Below are positions 9,724-18,874 of a stretch of DNA of 62,309 nt, piece by piece (within the stretch, counting starts at the first letter, position 1; each line of letters opens with the position of its first letter). Position numbers and translations under genes: made by a program. The DNA lies in NCBI RefSeq assembly GCF_028548455.1, contig NZ_JAQQLF010000026.1:1-62309 (forward strand). The letters run 5' to 3'. The DNA is from Vogesella aquatica. GTDB lineage: Bacteria; Pseudomonadota; Gammaproteobacteria; Burkholderiales; Chromobacteriaceae. The notes under the pieces are model-generated. The model saw only the letters and a list, made by a program, of their open reading frames with translations. It was not told the DNA's origin and did no database searches.

Positions 9724-10622
9724 TCTACCGTACCGACCAGTTCCCCATGCCGCTGCCGGCCGGCCACCGCTTTCCGGCCGAAAAATACGCCTTGCTGGGG
9801 CAAGCGGTAGCCGGCATGGCGCCCGAGCGGCTGGCAGACGCCCCCGCCGCCACACCGGCCGAGCTGATGCTGGCGCACGATGCCGACTACGTTGGCCGCA
9901 TGCTCGACGGCAGCATCGCCCCTGCCATCATGCGCGAGATCGGCCTGCCCTGGAGTGCGGCCCTGGTAGAGCGCAGCTGCCGCTCGGTAGGGGCCACGCT
10001 GGCGGCGGCACGCAGCGCGCTACAGTATGGTGCGGGGGTGAACCTGGCGGGTGGTACGCACCACGCCGGCCACGCCAAGGGGGGCGGCTTTTGCGTATTC
10101 AATGATGTGGCGGTAAGCATCCGCGTATTGCAGCAAGAAGGGCGGATTCGCCGCGCCGCCGTGATCGACCTGGACGTACACCAGGGCAATGGCACCGCCG
10201 AGCTGTTTAGCGGCGATGCGCGGGTATTTACCCTGTCCTTGCACGGGGAAAAGAACTTCCCCTTCCGCCGCGTGGCATCTACGCTGGATGTAAACTTGCC
10301 GGATGGCACCGGTGATCGCGCTTATCTGGCAGCACTGGATCAGGCGCTAGCTACCCTGGCCGCGGGTTTTCAGCCCGATATCGTGTTTTACCTGGCCGGA
10401 GCCGACCCTTACGCAGGCGACCGGTTGGGCCGGCTGAACCTTAGTCGTGACGGCCTGATGCAGCGTGACGCCCGGGTTTTCGATTTGTGCGAGCAAAAAC
10501 AGTGGCCGCTAGTGGTGGTGATGGCAGGCGGCTACGCCGTGCCCATCGACGATACGGTCGCCATACATTGCCAAACCGTGCGGGCCATATTGGCCCGCCA
10601 CAGCATGAAAGGAGCTGTCTGA
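9717..10622 (+). CDS. Histone deacetylase-fold deacetylase
   Basis: A 301-residue member of the arginase/deacetylase zinc hydrolase superfamily (acetoin-utilization/HDAC class). The start is a GTG at 9717 inside the previous gene. Signature segments: GGTHHAGHAKGGGFCVFNDVA (catalytic His pair), VIDLDVHQGNGTAELF (zinc ligands Asp and His) and AGADPYAGDRLGRL (third zinc ligand). Bacterial members deacetylate acetyl-CoA synthetase, polyamines or other small amides; which one applies here cannot be read. It ends on TGA overlapping the msrA ATG. Confidence 0.88.
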   Translation: MLIYRTDQFPMPLPAGHRFPAEKYALLGQAVAGMAPERLADAPAATPAELMLAHDADYVGRMLDGSIAPAIMREIGLPWSAALVERSCRSVGATLAAARSALQYGAGVNLAGGTHHAGHAKGGGFCVFNDVAVSIRVLQQEGRIRRAAVIDLDVHQGNGTAELFSGDARVFTLSLHGEKNFPFRRVASTLDVNLPDGTGDRAYLAALDQALATLAAGFQPDIVFYLAGADPYAGDRLGRLNLSRDGLMQRDARVFDLCEQKQWPLVVVMAGGYAVPIDDTVAIHCQTVRAILARHSMKGAV

Positions 10623-11161
10623 TGACCATTGCCAAAGCGACATTTGCCGGGGGGTGCTTCTGGTGCACCGAGGCGGTATTCCGCCAGCTGGAAGGCGTGA
10701 CGGCAGTCATGCCAGGCTATATCGATGGCCATCTGGCCGACCCGGACTACGAAAACGTGTGCCGTGGCAATAGCGGCCATGCCGAAGCCATCGAGCTGCA
10801 CTATGCACCGGACACCATCAGCTATACCACCTTGCTGCAGGTATTCTTCCTGACCCACGACCCCACCACGCCAAACCGGCAGGGCAACGATATCGGCACG
10901 CAATATCGCTCGGGCATCTATACGCATAGTGACAGCCAGCAGCAAGAAGCGCTGGACATGATCCGCCAGCTGGATAGCAGTGGCGATTACCCCGCCGCCA
11001 TCGTGACCGAAGTAAAACCAGCCAGCCATTTTTACCCGGCCGAAAGCTATCACCACGATTACTACCAGCGTAACCAGAGCGCCGGCTATTGCCAGGTAGT
11101 GATTTCACCCAAGCTGCACAAGCTGTACCGCACTGTGCCTGGCCTGCTGAAAACAAGCTGA
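10622..11161 (+). CDS. msrA: Peptide methionine sulfoxide reductase MsrA
   Basis: A 179-residue repair enzyme that reduces methionine-S-sulfoxide in oxidised proteins. The family signature GGCFWCTE places the nucleophilic cysteine at residue 12 with a second Cys at 15. The GYIDGH and YHHDYY segments are also typical. The start ATG overlaps the preceding stop by one base (TGATG) and is served by an AAGGAG at 10609. A resolving cysteine probably lies in the C-terminal SAGYCQVV stretch. It sits in a short operon with the deacetylase and the DUF1653 gene. Confidence 0.95.
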   Translation: MTIAKATFAGGCFWCTEAVFRQLEGVTAVMPGYIDGHLADPDYENVCRGNSGHAEAIELHYAPDTISYTTLLQVFFLTHDPTTPNRQGNDIGTQYRSGIYTHSDSQQQEALDMIRQLDSSGDYPAAIVTEVKPASHFYPAESYHHDYYQRNQSAGYCQVVISPKLHKLYRTVPGLLKTS

Positions 11162-11170
11162 ATACGCGCT

Positions 11171-11202
11171 GCAAGGTGGTCGCCATGCTGCTGCCACCTT
11201 GC
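11171..11202 (+). terminator. Hairpin after msrA, weak terminator
   Basis: GCAAGGTGG (11171-11179) pairs perfectly with CCACCTTGC (11194-11202), nine base pairs, but no T-run follows. It may be a processed 3' end or a Rho-linked pause rather than a classical terminator. Confidence 0.4.
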
Positions 11203-11303
11203 GCCCGCCGCGGTGTTGCCCCTGCCTGGCCGGCCACATGCCAATTGCAGATTTCCAGCCATCCTGCGTTACAATTATCCCCCCAGACACCGCCCCGGCC
11301 AAC

Positions 11304-13595
11304 ATGACCCCTAGCGAGCACGCCCCGGCCAATACCGGGTTTTTCCGCATCCGGCAATGGCCACACATTGTCAGAGAGTTGCCCTGGCGGGTAAAAGGCA
11401 CCTTCCTGTTGCTGTGGGCCCTGCTCGCCATGGCCATTCTGGTGGTAGCCATTCTGCTGACAGAAGAAAGCCGGCAACAGCAGTTTGACGCGGCCAGCCT
11501 GCACATCAAGAAAACGCTGGAAGAGCGCCTGCTGATCTGCGAAACCGCAGTGTATGGTTTTACCGAGCTGTCTGCGGCCAACTACGGCATGGACAAGCTG
11601 CGCTTCCGGCAATACGCCCAGGGCATAGGCAACCGCTACCCTTATATTTACCTGATGGGCTTCCAGCCCAAGGTCAGCCTGGCCGAGCGCGAAAACTACG
11701 AAGCCTCCATCAGCTTCCAGCGTTACCAGCCCTTCTTTATCAAGGACTACCAGGGCAATGGCGACCCGGGCTGGCTGAATAGCCAGCTGTGGCGGCCCTC
11801 CCCCGCGCGGCCGTTTTACATTCCGCTGGTTGATGCCGAGCCGCCGTCTGCCAACCAGTACAGTTTCATGCAGGGCCTGGATATCCTGCAGGATGCCATC
11901 CTGGGCCCGGCGGTACAGCGCGCTATCCGCAGCAGCGAAATCGAAATCACCCAGCCCTACCAGATGCGCGAGGGCGGCCATGGCTTCGGTTTTGTCAAAG
12001 CCATTTATGCAGAAGGCGTAGCGCCGACATCACCAGACGAGCGCATCAGCGCCGCCATCGGTGTGATTACGGTAGGCATCAAGGCAGAAACCCTGCTGGC
12101 CATGCAAAGCGGCAATGTGCAGCAACTTAGCGTACGCCTGACCCCCACCATGCCGACCCAGGCGATGCCTGCCATCACCCTGCGCCAGCCACAGGTGGCC
12201 GCATCCAGCAGCTGGCTGGGCGGCTTGCTGTTTCCCGCGCGCTATAGCGAGGTATCGATAGATCGCGACTACTTCCCGTACAAGCTGTCCATTTCGCGGC
12301 CAACTTCGCCCGGGCATATTCCCTGGTATTTGTACGCCCTGGCCATGGGCGCATCAGCGCTGATCAGCGCGCTATTACTGCTGATTGCAGCCTCGCAGCA
12401 CAACGAGCGCATGCAAAGCGAGCACTATCACGACACCCTGCACCGGGAACGCCAGCAAGCCATGGTGACACTGGAAAATATCGATGATGCGGTACTGGTG
12501 ATGAGCCGCGATTTACAAGTGGAATACCTGAATCCCAAAGCCGCGCTGCTGCTGAATGTGTCCGCCCCGCTGGCTACGGGCCGCCAGCTCGGCGAGCTGT
12601 GGCACTTGCGCTTTGATCTGGCCCGCGAAGCCGTGCTTGACCCGCTGCAAACCTGCCTGCTGACCGGGCAGAAAGTCGACCTGCCGGAAAACGCCTACAT
12701 CGACCAGGGCGGCAAGGTTTTCTACGTAGAAGGCACCGTCTCGCCACTACCCGGCCCCGATGGCGTCATGCGCGGCCTGGTGATTACCTTCCGCGACATG
12801 GCACCGCTACGCCAGCGCATGGCCGAAGCCCTGGAGCGCAGCGAAGAGCGGCTCAAGCAGCACCAGGCCGAGCTGGCCCGCGTGGCACGTATCAACACAC
12901 TGGGGGAAATGACCTCGGGCATCGCCCACGAAATCAACCAGCCACTGTCGGCCATCGTCAGCTACAACGAGGCCTGCCTGGGCCTGCTGGAAGACGAAGA
13001 GCCGGACCGTATCCTGCTGATTTCCGCGCTGCGCTCATCGGTAAAACAGGCGCAGCGGGCTGGGCATATCGTGAAAAAACTAAGAGAATTCGTCGCCAGC
13101 AAGCAAGCCGAGTTTGTGCCGGTAGACCTGAACCAGGCAGTGCTGAATATCGTTACCCTGATCGAGCCCGAGCTGCGCGGCCACCATGTGCAGGTAAAAA
13201 CTGACCTGGCTAGCGCCTTGCCGCTGGTTTTTGCCGATACCATCCAGGTGGAGCAAGTCATCCTGAACCTGTGCAAGAATGCCATGGAAGCCATGATGGA
13301 AACCGCAGGCGAGCACCGGCTGTTCCTGTACAGCGAGCAGCGCGGCAACCGCGTACGCGTGGGTGTGCGTGATAATGGCCCGGGCATGCCGGAAGAGGTA
13401 CGATCGCGCATTTTCCAGCCATTTTTCAGCTCCAAGTCACAAGGCATGGGGCTGGGCCTGACCATCAGCCATACCATTATCGAAAACATGGAAGGCGTGC
13501 TGTGCGCCGACAACCTGCCATCTGGCGGTGCCGAGTTTTACTTTGAATTACCGGTTATGAATACCCCTTATGAAAGCGAAGGAGTGAGTGTGTAA
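11304..13595 (+). CDS. CHASE-PAS hybrid-free sensor histidine kinase, FixL-like output
   Basis: A 763-residue membrane sensor kinase. Order: N-terminal membrane segment at about 32-52; a long periplasmic CHASE-type domain (about 60-330, with YLMGFQPKVS and YIPLVDAEPPSANQYSFMQGLD); second membrane segment at about 339-362; PAS domain at about 385-480; DHp helix with phospho-accepting His542 in GIAHEINQPLSAI; and the ATPase domain with N-box near 655, DNGPGMP and GMGLGLTI. The HEINQPL motif is that of FixL/DctB-type kinases. The ATG at 11304 lacks a clear ribosome site. It ends as TAATG, overlapping its regulator gene. The ligand is unknown; CHASE domains bind diverse small molecules. Confidence 0.88.
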   Translation: MTPSEHAPANTGFFRIRQWPHIVRELPWRVKGTFLLLWALLAMAILVVAILLTEESRQQQFDAASLHIKKTLEERLLICETAVYGFTELSAANYGMDKLRFRQYAQGIGNRYPYIYLMGFQPKVSLAERENYEASISFQRYQPFFIKDYQGNGDPGWLNSQLWRPSPARPFYIPLVDAEPPSANQYSFMQGLDILQDAILGPAVQRAIRSSEIEITQPYQMREGGHGFGFVKAIYAEGVAPTSPDERISAAIGVITVGIKAETLLAMQSGNVQQLSVRLTPTMPTQAMPAITLRQPQVAASSSWLGGLLFPARYSEVSIDRDYFPYKLSISRPTSPGHIPWYLYALAMGASALISALLLLIAASQHNERMQSEHYHDTLHRERQQAMVTLENIDDAVLVMSRDLQVEYLNPKAALLLNVSAPLATGRQLGELWHLRFDLAREAVLDPLQTCLLTGQKVDLPENAYIDQGGKVFYVEGTVSPLPGPDGVMRGLVITFRDMAPLRQRMAEALERSEERLKQHQAELARVARINTLGEMTSGIAHEINQPLSAIVSYNEACLGLLEDEEPDRILLISALRSSVKQAQRAGHIVKKLREFVASKQAEFVPVDLNQAVLNIVTLIEPELRGHHVQVKTDLASALPLVFADTIQVEQVILNLCKNAMEAMMETAGEHRLFLYSEQRGNRVRVGVRDNGPGMPEEVRSRIFQPFFSSKSQGMGLGLTISHTIIENMEGVLCADNLPSGGAEFYFELPVMNTPYESEGVSV

Positions 13596-14242
13596 TGGCA
13601 TCCATGACCCCAACGATTTTTGTCATCGATGACGACCCGGCCGTACGGGACTCGCTAGCCTTGCTTATTGGCACCCAGGGCATGCGCGTGCAGACCTTCG
13701 AGCATGCCGAGGCTTTTCTGGAAAACTTCCGCCCGGACGAAATCGGCTGCCTGGTGCTGGATATCCGCATGCCGCAAACCTCCGGCCTGGCGCTACAGGA
13801 TATGCTGAACCTGCAAAACATCCAGATGCCCATCATCTTCATTACCGGCCATGGCGACCTGGAAGAGTGCCGCCGCGCTTTCCGTGGTGGTGCGGTGGAT
13901 TTCCTGACCAAACCCATCAACGCCGTACAGCTGCTGGAAAGCCTGAAGAAGGCCATCCGCATCAGCATCCAACAGCAAAAGCAGGAAGCCGAAACCCAGG
14001 AAGTGCGCCAGAAACTGGAGCGCATTACCGAGCGCGAGCGCCTGATTTTGCGCTACGTGGCCGAGGGCCGCTCCAGCAAGGAAATCGCCCGCGAGCTCGC
14101 GCTGTCGCCCCGCACGGTGGAAGCCCACCGCGCCAAACTGTTTGAAAAACTGGATATCAACTCGCTGGCCGAGCTGGTACGTTTCTACCTGAAAGCACTG
14201 GACGCTGTACAACCGGTGCCTGCGCAAGACACCACGCAATGA
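13595..14242 (+). CDS. FixJ/LuxR-type response regulator
   Basis: A 215-residue response regulator. The receiver domain has the acidic pair IDDDP (Asp12-14), the phospho-acceptor Asp56 in VLDIRMP, the conserved Thr/Lys (ITGHGD, FLTKPIN), and then a linker coiled coil. The C-terminal LuxR helix-turn-helix (about 143-200) reads RITERERLILRYVAEGRSSKEIARELALSPRTVEAHRAKLFEKL. The kinase gene upstream overlaps by one base and is its evident partner. The stop overlaps the nadK start as ATGA, so NAD kinase synthesis is coupled to this pair. Target genes are unknown. Confidence 0.93.
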   Translation: MASMTPTIFVIDDDPAVRDSLALLIGTQGMRVQTFEHAEAFLENFRPDEIGCLVLDIRMPQTSGLALQDMLNLQNIQMPIIFITGHGDLEECRRAFRGGAVDFLTKPINAVQLLESLKKAIRISIQQQKQEAETQEVRQKLERITERERLILRYVAEGRSSKEIARELALSPRTVEAHRAKLFEKLDINSLAELVRFYLKALDAVQPVPAQDTTQ

Positions 14243-15114
14243 CACGTCTTTTCAATAAAATTGGCCTGGTGGCACGCCACAGCAAGCCACAGATCATCGA
14301 ATCGCTGCTGAAGTTGGCCGCACACCTTACCAGCCGCGGTTTCCATATCGTGGTCGATGCCGAGAGCTGCGCCGGTCTGGAAGACGGCAGCTATCCGGTA
14401 GTGGAGCGCGTCGATCTGGGCAAGCTGGCCGACCTGGTCATCGTGCTGGGTGGCGATGGCACCATGCTGTCGGTAGCCCGCGTACTGGCCCCCTACCGCG
14501 TGCCGCTGGTCGGCATCAACCAGGGGCGGCTGGGCTTCATGACCGACATTTCCCTGCACGAAATGCTGGACGCCATCGACCGTATCCTGGATGGCCAATT
14601 TGTGCCCGAAGAACGCATCCTGCTGCAGGCCTCGGTCATTCGCGAAGACGCCGAAATCGCCAGCGCGCTGGCCTTTAACGATGTCGTCATCAGCCGTGGC
14701 GCGCTGGGTGCCATGATCGAATTCGAGGTGTTTGTCGACAACCAGTTTGTCTACAGCCAGCGCTCCGACGGCCTGATCATCAGCACGCCTACCGGTTCTA
14801 CCGCCTACTCGCTGGCCTCCGGCGGGCCCATCCTGCACCCCACCCTGCAGGCGGTAGCGCTGGTGCCGATCTGCCCGCAATCGCTCAGCAACCGCCCGAT
14901 TGCCATCAGCAACAGCTGCGAAGTGTCCTTCATGCTGACGCGCGGCCTGGATGCGCGCGTGCATTTCGATGGCCAGTCGCACTGCGACCTGATGGAGATG
15001 GACCGTGTCATCGTGCGCAGCTACCGCAACACGCTGAAGCTGCTGCACCCCATCGGCTACAACTACTACGACATGCTGCGGCACAAGCTCCACTGGGGCG
15101 AGCGCCTGCTGTGA
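14239..15114 (+). CDS. nadK: NAD kinase
   Basis: A 291-residue ATP-NAD kinase that makes NADP. The diagnostic GGDGT is at residues 71-75; other blocks are LVGINQGRLGFMTDI, the substrate loop ALAFNDVVISRG and TPTGSTAYSLASGGPI. It lies four bases into the regulator gene and nine bases before recN, a nadK-recN order common in proteobacteria. The unusual part is the two-component pair fused in front of it. Confidence 0.96.
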   Translation: MTRLFNKIGLVARHSKPQIIESLLKLAAHLTSRGFHIVVDAESCAGLEDGSYPVVERVDLGKLADLVIVLGGDGTMLSVARVLAPYRVPLVGINQGRLGFMTDISLHEMLDAIDRILDGQFVPEERILLQASVIREDAEIASALAFNDVVISRGALGAMIEFEVFVDNQFVYSQRSDGLIISTPTGSTAYSLASGGPILHPTLQAVALVPICPQSLSNRPIAISNSCEVSFMLTRGLDARVHFDGQSHCDLMEMDRVIVRSYRNTLKLLHPIGYNYYDMLRHKLHWGERLL

Positions 15115-15123
15115 GATAACACC

Positions 15124-16785
15124 ATGCTGCTTACGCTCAACGTCAAAGATTTTGTCATTGTGGACCAGCTCCAGCTGGAGTTCGAGCCGGGTTTTACTGT
15201 ACTGACCGGTGAAACCGGCGCCGGTAAATCCATCATTCTGGATGCACTGGGCCTGTTACTGGGCGACCGCGCCGAAGCCGGCCAGATACGCGACGGTGCC
15301 GACCGTGCCGAAATCAGCGCCAGCTTCGACATCGCCCATCAGCCGGACCTGCAAGCCTGGCTGGCAGATAACGCCCTGTCGGGTGACGACAGCGAGCTCT
15401 TGATTCGCCGCCTGGTGGACCGCAACGGCCGTTCGCGCAGCTTCATCAATGGCCAGCAAGCCACCCAGAGCCAGCTCAAGAGCATGGGCGAGTATCTGGT
15501 AGACATCCACGGCCAGCACGCACACCAGTCGCTGGTGCGGCCCGAGATGCAACGCGGCCTGCTGGATGCCTACGCCGGCGCCAGCCAGCTATCGCGTGAC
15601 GTGCGCGCCGCCTGGCAAGACTGGCAGCACGCGCGCAAGGCGCGCGAAGACGCGGAAAAGCGCCTGCGCGAATCCGAGGTAGAGCGCGAACGCCTGACCT
15701 GGCAAATCGGCGAGCTGGCCGAGCTGGCGCTGCAAGCCGACGAATGGCCACAGCTGAACCAGCAGCACTCGCGCCTGGCCAACGCTGCCGAGCTGGCGCA
15801 ATCGGCGCAGTCGGCGGTGGACGTACTGTCCGACATGGACGGCAACTGCCTGTCGCTGCTGTCGCAGGTACAAAACCGCCTGGGCAAGCTATCCGGCTTT
15901 GATACCCGGCTGGCCGAATCTTTGGCGCTGCTGGACTCGGTAGACGCCGAGCTGCGCGAGGTGGTGTACAGCCTGCGCGATTACGGCAGCAGCTTCGACG
16001 ACGACCCACAGCAGCTGATCGAGGTGGAAGCCCGCATCGATGCGCTGATGGGCATGGCGCGCAAGTATCGCTGCCAGCCGGAAGACCTGCCGAAAAAGCT
16101 GGCCGACTGGCAGTCACAGTTGGCCGCACTGGAAGCCGCTACCGACCAGGACGCCCTGGCCACGGCCGAGGCCGCCGCGCTGGCGCGTTACCGCGCCCAG
16201 GCCGAAAGCCTGTCCGGCAAGCGCCGTCAGGCTGCCAGCGAGCTATCGGCGCGCATCAGTACCGAAATGCAACGCCTGGCCATGGAAGGCGCCCGCTTTG
16301 CCATCGAGCTATCCGCCGCCAGCGAGCCCACCGCCCACGGCCTGGAAACCATCGAATACCTGGTGGCGGCCAACCAGGGCAGTACGCTGCGCCCGCTAGC
16401 CAAGGTGGCATCCGGCGGCGAGCTGTCGCGCATCAGCCTAGCCATGCAGGTGGTAATCAGCCAGGTCGCCAGCGTACCGACGCTGATCTTTGACGAAGTG
16501 GATGTCGGCATTGGCGGGCGCGTAGCCGAGGTGGTGGGCAAGCTGCTCAAACAGCTGGGCCAGCGCTACCAGGTGCTGTGTGTGACCCACTTGCCGCAAG
16601 TGGCTTCCTGCGGCGATCAGCACTGGCGCGTCAGCAAGTCCAGTGCTGCCGGCCGTACGGTGAGCCGCATTGCGCCGCTGGACGCAGAAGGCCGTGTGCT
16701 GGAAATCGCCCGCATGCTGGGCGGCGAAGACATCACCGCCACCACGCGCCAGCACGCCAGCGAGATGCTGGGCAATAACGCCTGA
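15124..16785 (+). CDS. recN: DNA repair protein RecN
   Basis: A 553-residue SMC-like ATPase acting in double-strand break repair. Walker A GETGAGKS is at residues 29-36, followed by two coiled-coil arms. A C-terminal signature KVASGGELSRISLAMQ and Walker B LIFDEVDVGIGGRVAEVVG complete the ATPase, and the H-loop VTHLPQVAS is intact. The length is normal for the family. It follows nadK by nine bases. I see no obvious LexA box in front, so its SOS control, if any, comes from elsewhere. It carries two copies of the dispersed repeat core (16119, 16366). Confidence 0.97.
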   Translation: MLLTLNVKDFVIVDQLQLEFEPGFTVLTGETGAGKSIILDALGLLLGDRAEAGQIRDGADRAEISASFDIAHQPDLQAWLADNALSGDDSELLIRRLVDRNGRSRSFINGQQATQSQLKSMGEYLVDIHGQHAHQSLVRPEMQRGLLDAYAGASQLSRDVRAAWQDWQHARKAREDAEKRLRESEVERERLTWQIGELAELALQADEWPQLNQQHSRLANAAELAQSAQSAVDVLSDMDGNCLSLLSQVQNRLGKLSGFDTRLAESLALLDSVDAELREVVYSLRDYGSSFDDDPQQLIEVEARIDALMGMARKYRCQPEDLPKKLADWQSQLAALEAATDQDALATAEAAALARYRAQAESLSGKRRQAASELSARISTEMQRLAMEGARFAIELSAASEPTAHGLETIEYLVAANQGSTLRPLAKVASGGELSRISLAMQVVISQVASVPTLIFDEVDVGIGGRVAEVVGKLLKQLGQRYQVLCVTHLPQVASCGDQHWRVSKSSAAGRTVSRIAPLDAEGRVLEIARMLGGEDITATTRQHASEMLGNNA

Positions 16786-16802
16786 CACGCCTGGCCCAGC
16801 GC

Positions 16803-16838
16803 AAAAAAGCCTGCCGGCTACACACCGGCAGGCTTTTT
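16803..16838. terminator. Bidirectional terminator between recN and the zinc-ribbon gene
   Basis: AAAAAAGCCTGCCGG and CCGGCAGGCTTTTT form a 10-bp stem with A and T flanks on both sides. It serves convergent genes on both strands. Confidence 0.9.
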
Positions 16839-16855
16839 CTCTTTACGCCCACCGG

Positions 16856-18766
16856 CTAGCTACTGGCCGGCGCCTCGGGCAGCAAGGGCACCACCACGGC
16901 GGCCGATTTGCGCAGCTGCCGCTCGGCCAGCGCCGGCTGGCGGGTGCGCAGGTAATACTGTGCCAGCTTGGTGCTGCAGCTCACGCTCAGCGCCAGAATC
17001 TGCTCGTCACGGCCTTCGCTACCGGTGAGTGCGGCAGCCACGCGCTGCTGGTAGAGCGCGCTGGCCTCTTCCATGCCGGAGGCAGCGGCGATAGTGGCCA
17101 TGGCACCGTACAAGGGTGCGTGCAGATTTGCCTGCTGCGCCGCCACGACATCATCGAGCTTGGCCAGCAAGGGGGCCATGGCCAAAACGCCCTGGTGGTC
17201 GGCAAGTGCCGGCAGTACCAGGCCCGGGTCACCTTTGGCCGCGGCTTGTGCGGCCAGGGCATACGCTTGCTCCAGCTGCTGTGCAGCGGCCGGGGCATGG
17301 CCTGCAGCCAGCTCACCCTGGCTAAGCAGCAGGGTAAGCGCAGGCCCCGGCGTGGCGGCCTGGCTGGCCTGCAGCTGGCCCAGCAGCGTTTTTACCTCGG
17401 TCCAGCGCCCCTTGGCGGCATTGGCCTGCAAGGCATTAAACTGCGCCTGGGCTTGCCAGCGTAGCAGCTGGCTAGTGGTGTAGTCGCGCATCACCGCACC
17501 AGACAGCTGTGACAGCTGCGCGCGGGCTTTATCCAGCCAGGCCTGCCACACACTGGCCGATAGCTGCGGGCTGGCCGCCAGCATGCTGGCAACGCGGGCA
17601 TAGAACACAGCGGCATCCTGCGGCTTTAGCTGGCTGGCCTGGGTGACCAGCTCGTCCAGCGCCTGGGTACTGATACCGCCTGGGCGCTGCGTCAGCACCC
17701 AGGCGCTAGCCAGCAGCTCGGCACTGCGGGCACTGTCGGCCTGGTAACCCGGCGTGGCTTGCAAGCGCGCCAATAGCTCGTTGGCACGCTGCGCCTGGCC
17801 GCTTTCCGCCAGTGCCACCACCAGCGCCAGCGCCAGGTGCTGCTTTTCCCCCAGCGCAGCACCGTGCTGTGCGGCCACTTTTTGCAGGCTGGCCGCTACA
17901 CCCTGCCACTCGCCGCTCGCGTCGGCGTCGCCTTTGCCAGCCAATAGCGAATCGCTACTGCCCGGCGCCAGTACAGCGCCATCCGGTGACTGCGCAAACG
18001 CCGCCAGGTCAGCCGGCTGCGTGGACAGGCCACCGCCCATAATGCGGTTGAGCACGCCCTGCGCCAGGGCTGCCTGCTGCCCGGGTGCCAGCGGCTGGCC
18101 CGATGGTGAAGCCAGGCGATAGCCACCAAAGAATGCGCCGCCTAACAGTAGGACAATGGCCCCGGCCCGTAGCACACCACGGCTGCCACGAAAGAAAGCC
18201 AGCCACGGCTGATGCAAGCCCAGCTCTTTTTCCAGCTCGGCACGGATACGGTTGCGCAGCTGGCGCTCGCTGTCTTCCTGGCTCTGGCGGCTGCCCAGCT
18301 CCCCCTCACGCTGCAGCCGAGCGTTCAGCTTGCGTAGTTCTTCGTCGCGTATCTGCTTGAGGCGCAGCTTTTCCGGGTCGATCTTGTCCAGGTAAATCTG
18401 GCAGTACGGGCACTGGCGCTGCGGGGTTGGCCGCATCATGCGCTGGCAGCCCGGGCATTCGCTATCGGCCACGCTGGCCTGTTTGTCCAGCAGCGCCAGC
18501 GTTGGCCTCATTTCTACCTGAAAGCCTGCATCGCGGAAGCTTTGCGCAGTACGCTCTGCTTCGTCCTGCGCGATGCCGGCCTTGATGCGGGTGGCGCCTC
18601 GCTGTTCCAGGTGCTGCATCAGGCGCGTAGCTTTCTCCGGGCCCAGCTGTAGCTGCGTGCTGGCTTGCTGTTGCAGCCGCGCCATGTCCGGGGACTCGGG
18701 GAGGTGGATGATCAGGTCGTAGCGGGTGGCGGGGGCGTGTTCGTCTGTAGTGTGCTGTGCGTTCAT
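16856..18766 (-). CDS. Unknown zinc-ribbon, single-pass membrane protein
   Basis: A 636-residue protein I cannot name. From the N-terminus: a small domain (about 15-95) suggestive of a ferredoxin-like fold; a four-cysteine zinc ribbon (Cys104, Cys107, Cys119, Cys122); a charged coiled coil (about 130-185); and one membrane helix (about 199-217). A roughly 400-residue alanine/leucine/glutamine-rich helical region follows, resembling degenerate TPR-like repeats. The topology suggests a cytosolic zinc module and an extracytoplasmic helical scaffold. No clear ribosome site precedes the ATG. It stands alone between a terminator and the aminotransferase gene. It might be a cell-envelope assembly factor, but nothing proves this. 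Confidence 0.75.
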   Translation of the reverse strand: MNAQHTTDEHAPATRYDLIIHLPESPDMARLQQQASTQLQLGPEKATRLMQHLEQRGATRIKAGIAQDEAERTAQSFRDAGFQVEMRPTLALLDKQASVADSECPGCQRMMRPTPQRQCPYCQIYLDKIDPEKLRLKQIRDEELRKLNARLQREGELGSRQSQEDSERQLRNRIRAELEKELGLHQPWLAFFRGSRGVLRAGAIVLLLGGAFFGGYRLASPSGQPLAPGQQAALAQGVLNRIMGGGLSTQPADLAAFAQSPDGAVLAPGSSDSLLAGKGDADASGEWQGVAASLQKVAAQHGAALGEKQHLALALVVALAESGQAQRANELLARLQATPGYQADSARSAELLASAWVLTQRPGGISTQALDELVTQASQLKPQDAAVFYARVASMLAASPQLSASVWQAWLDKARAQLSQLSGAVMRDYTTSQLLRWQAQAQFNALQANAAKGRWTEVKTLLGQLQASQAATPGPALTLLLSQGELAAGHAPAAAQQLEQAYALAAQAAAKGDPGLVLPALADHQGVLAMAPLLAKLDDVVAAQQANLHAPLYGAMATIAAASGMEEASALYQQRVAAALTGSEGRDEQILALSVSCSTKLAQYYLRTRQPALAERQLRKSAAVVVPLLPEAPASS

Positions 18767-18874
18767 GTCGTGCAGCCGGCATCGGGGTGTGCCAGTTTAG
18801 CAAACGTGCGGCAAAATGCCACATTGCAATAGCATAGCCACAGGCGAGCCGCGCGCCCGGCTGTGGCCAGCTAG

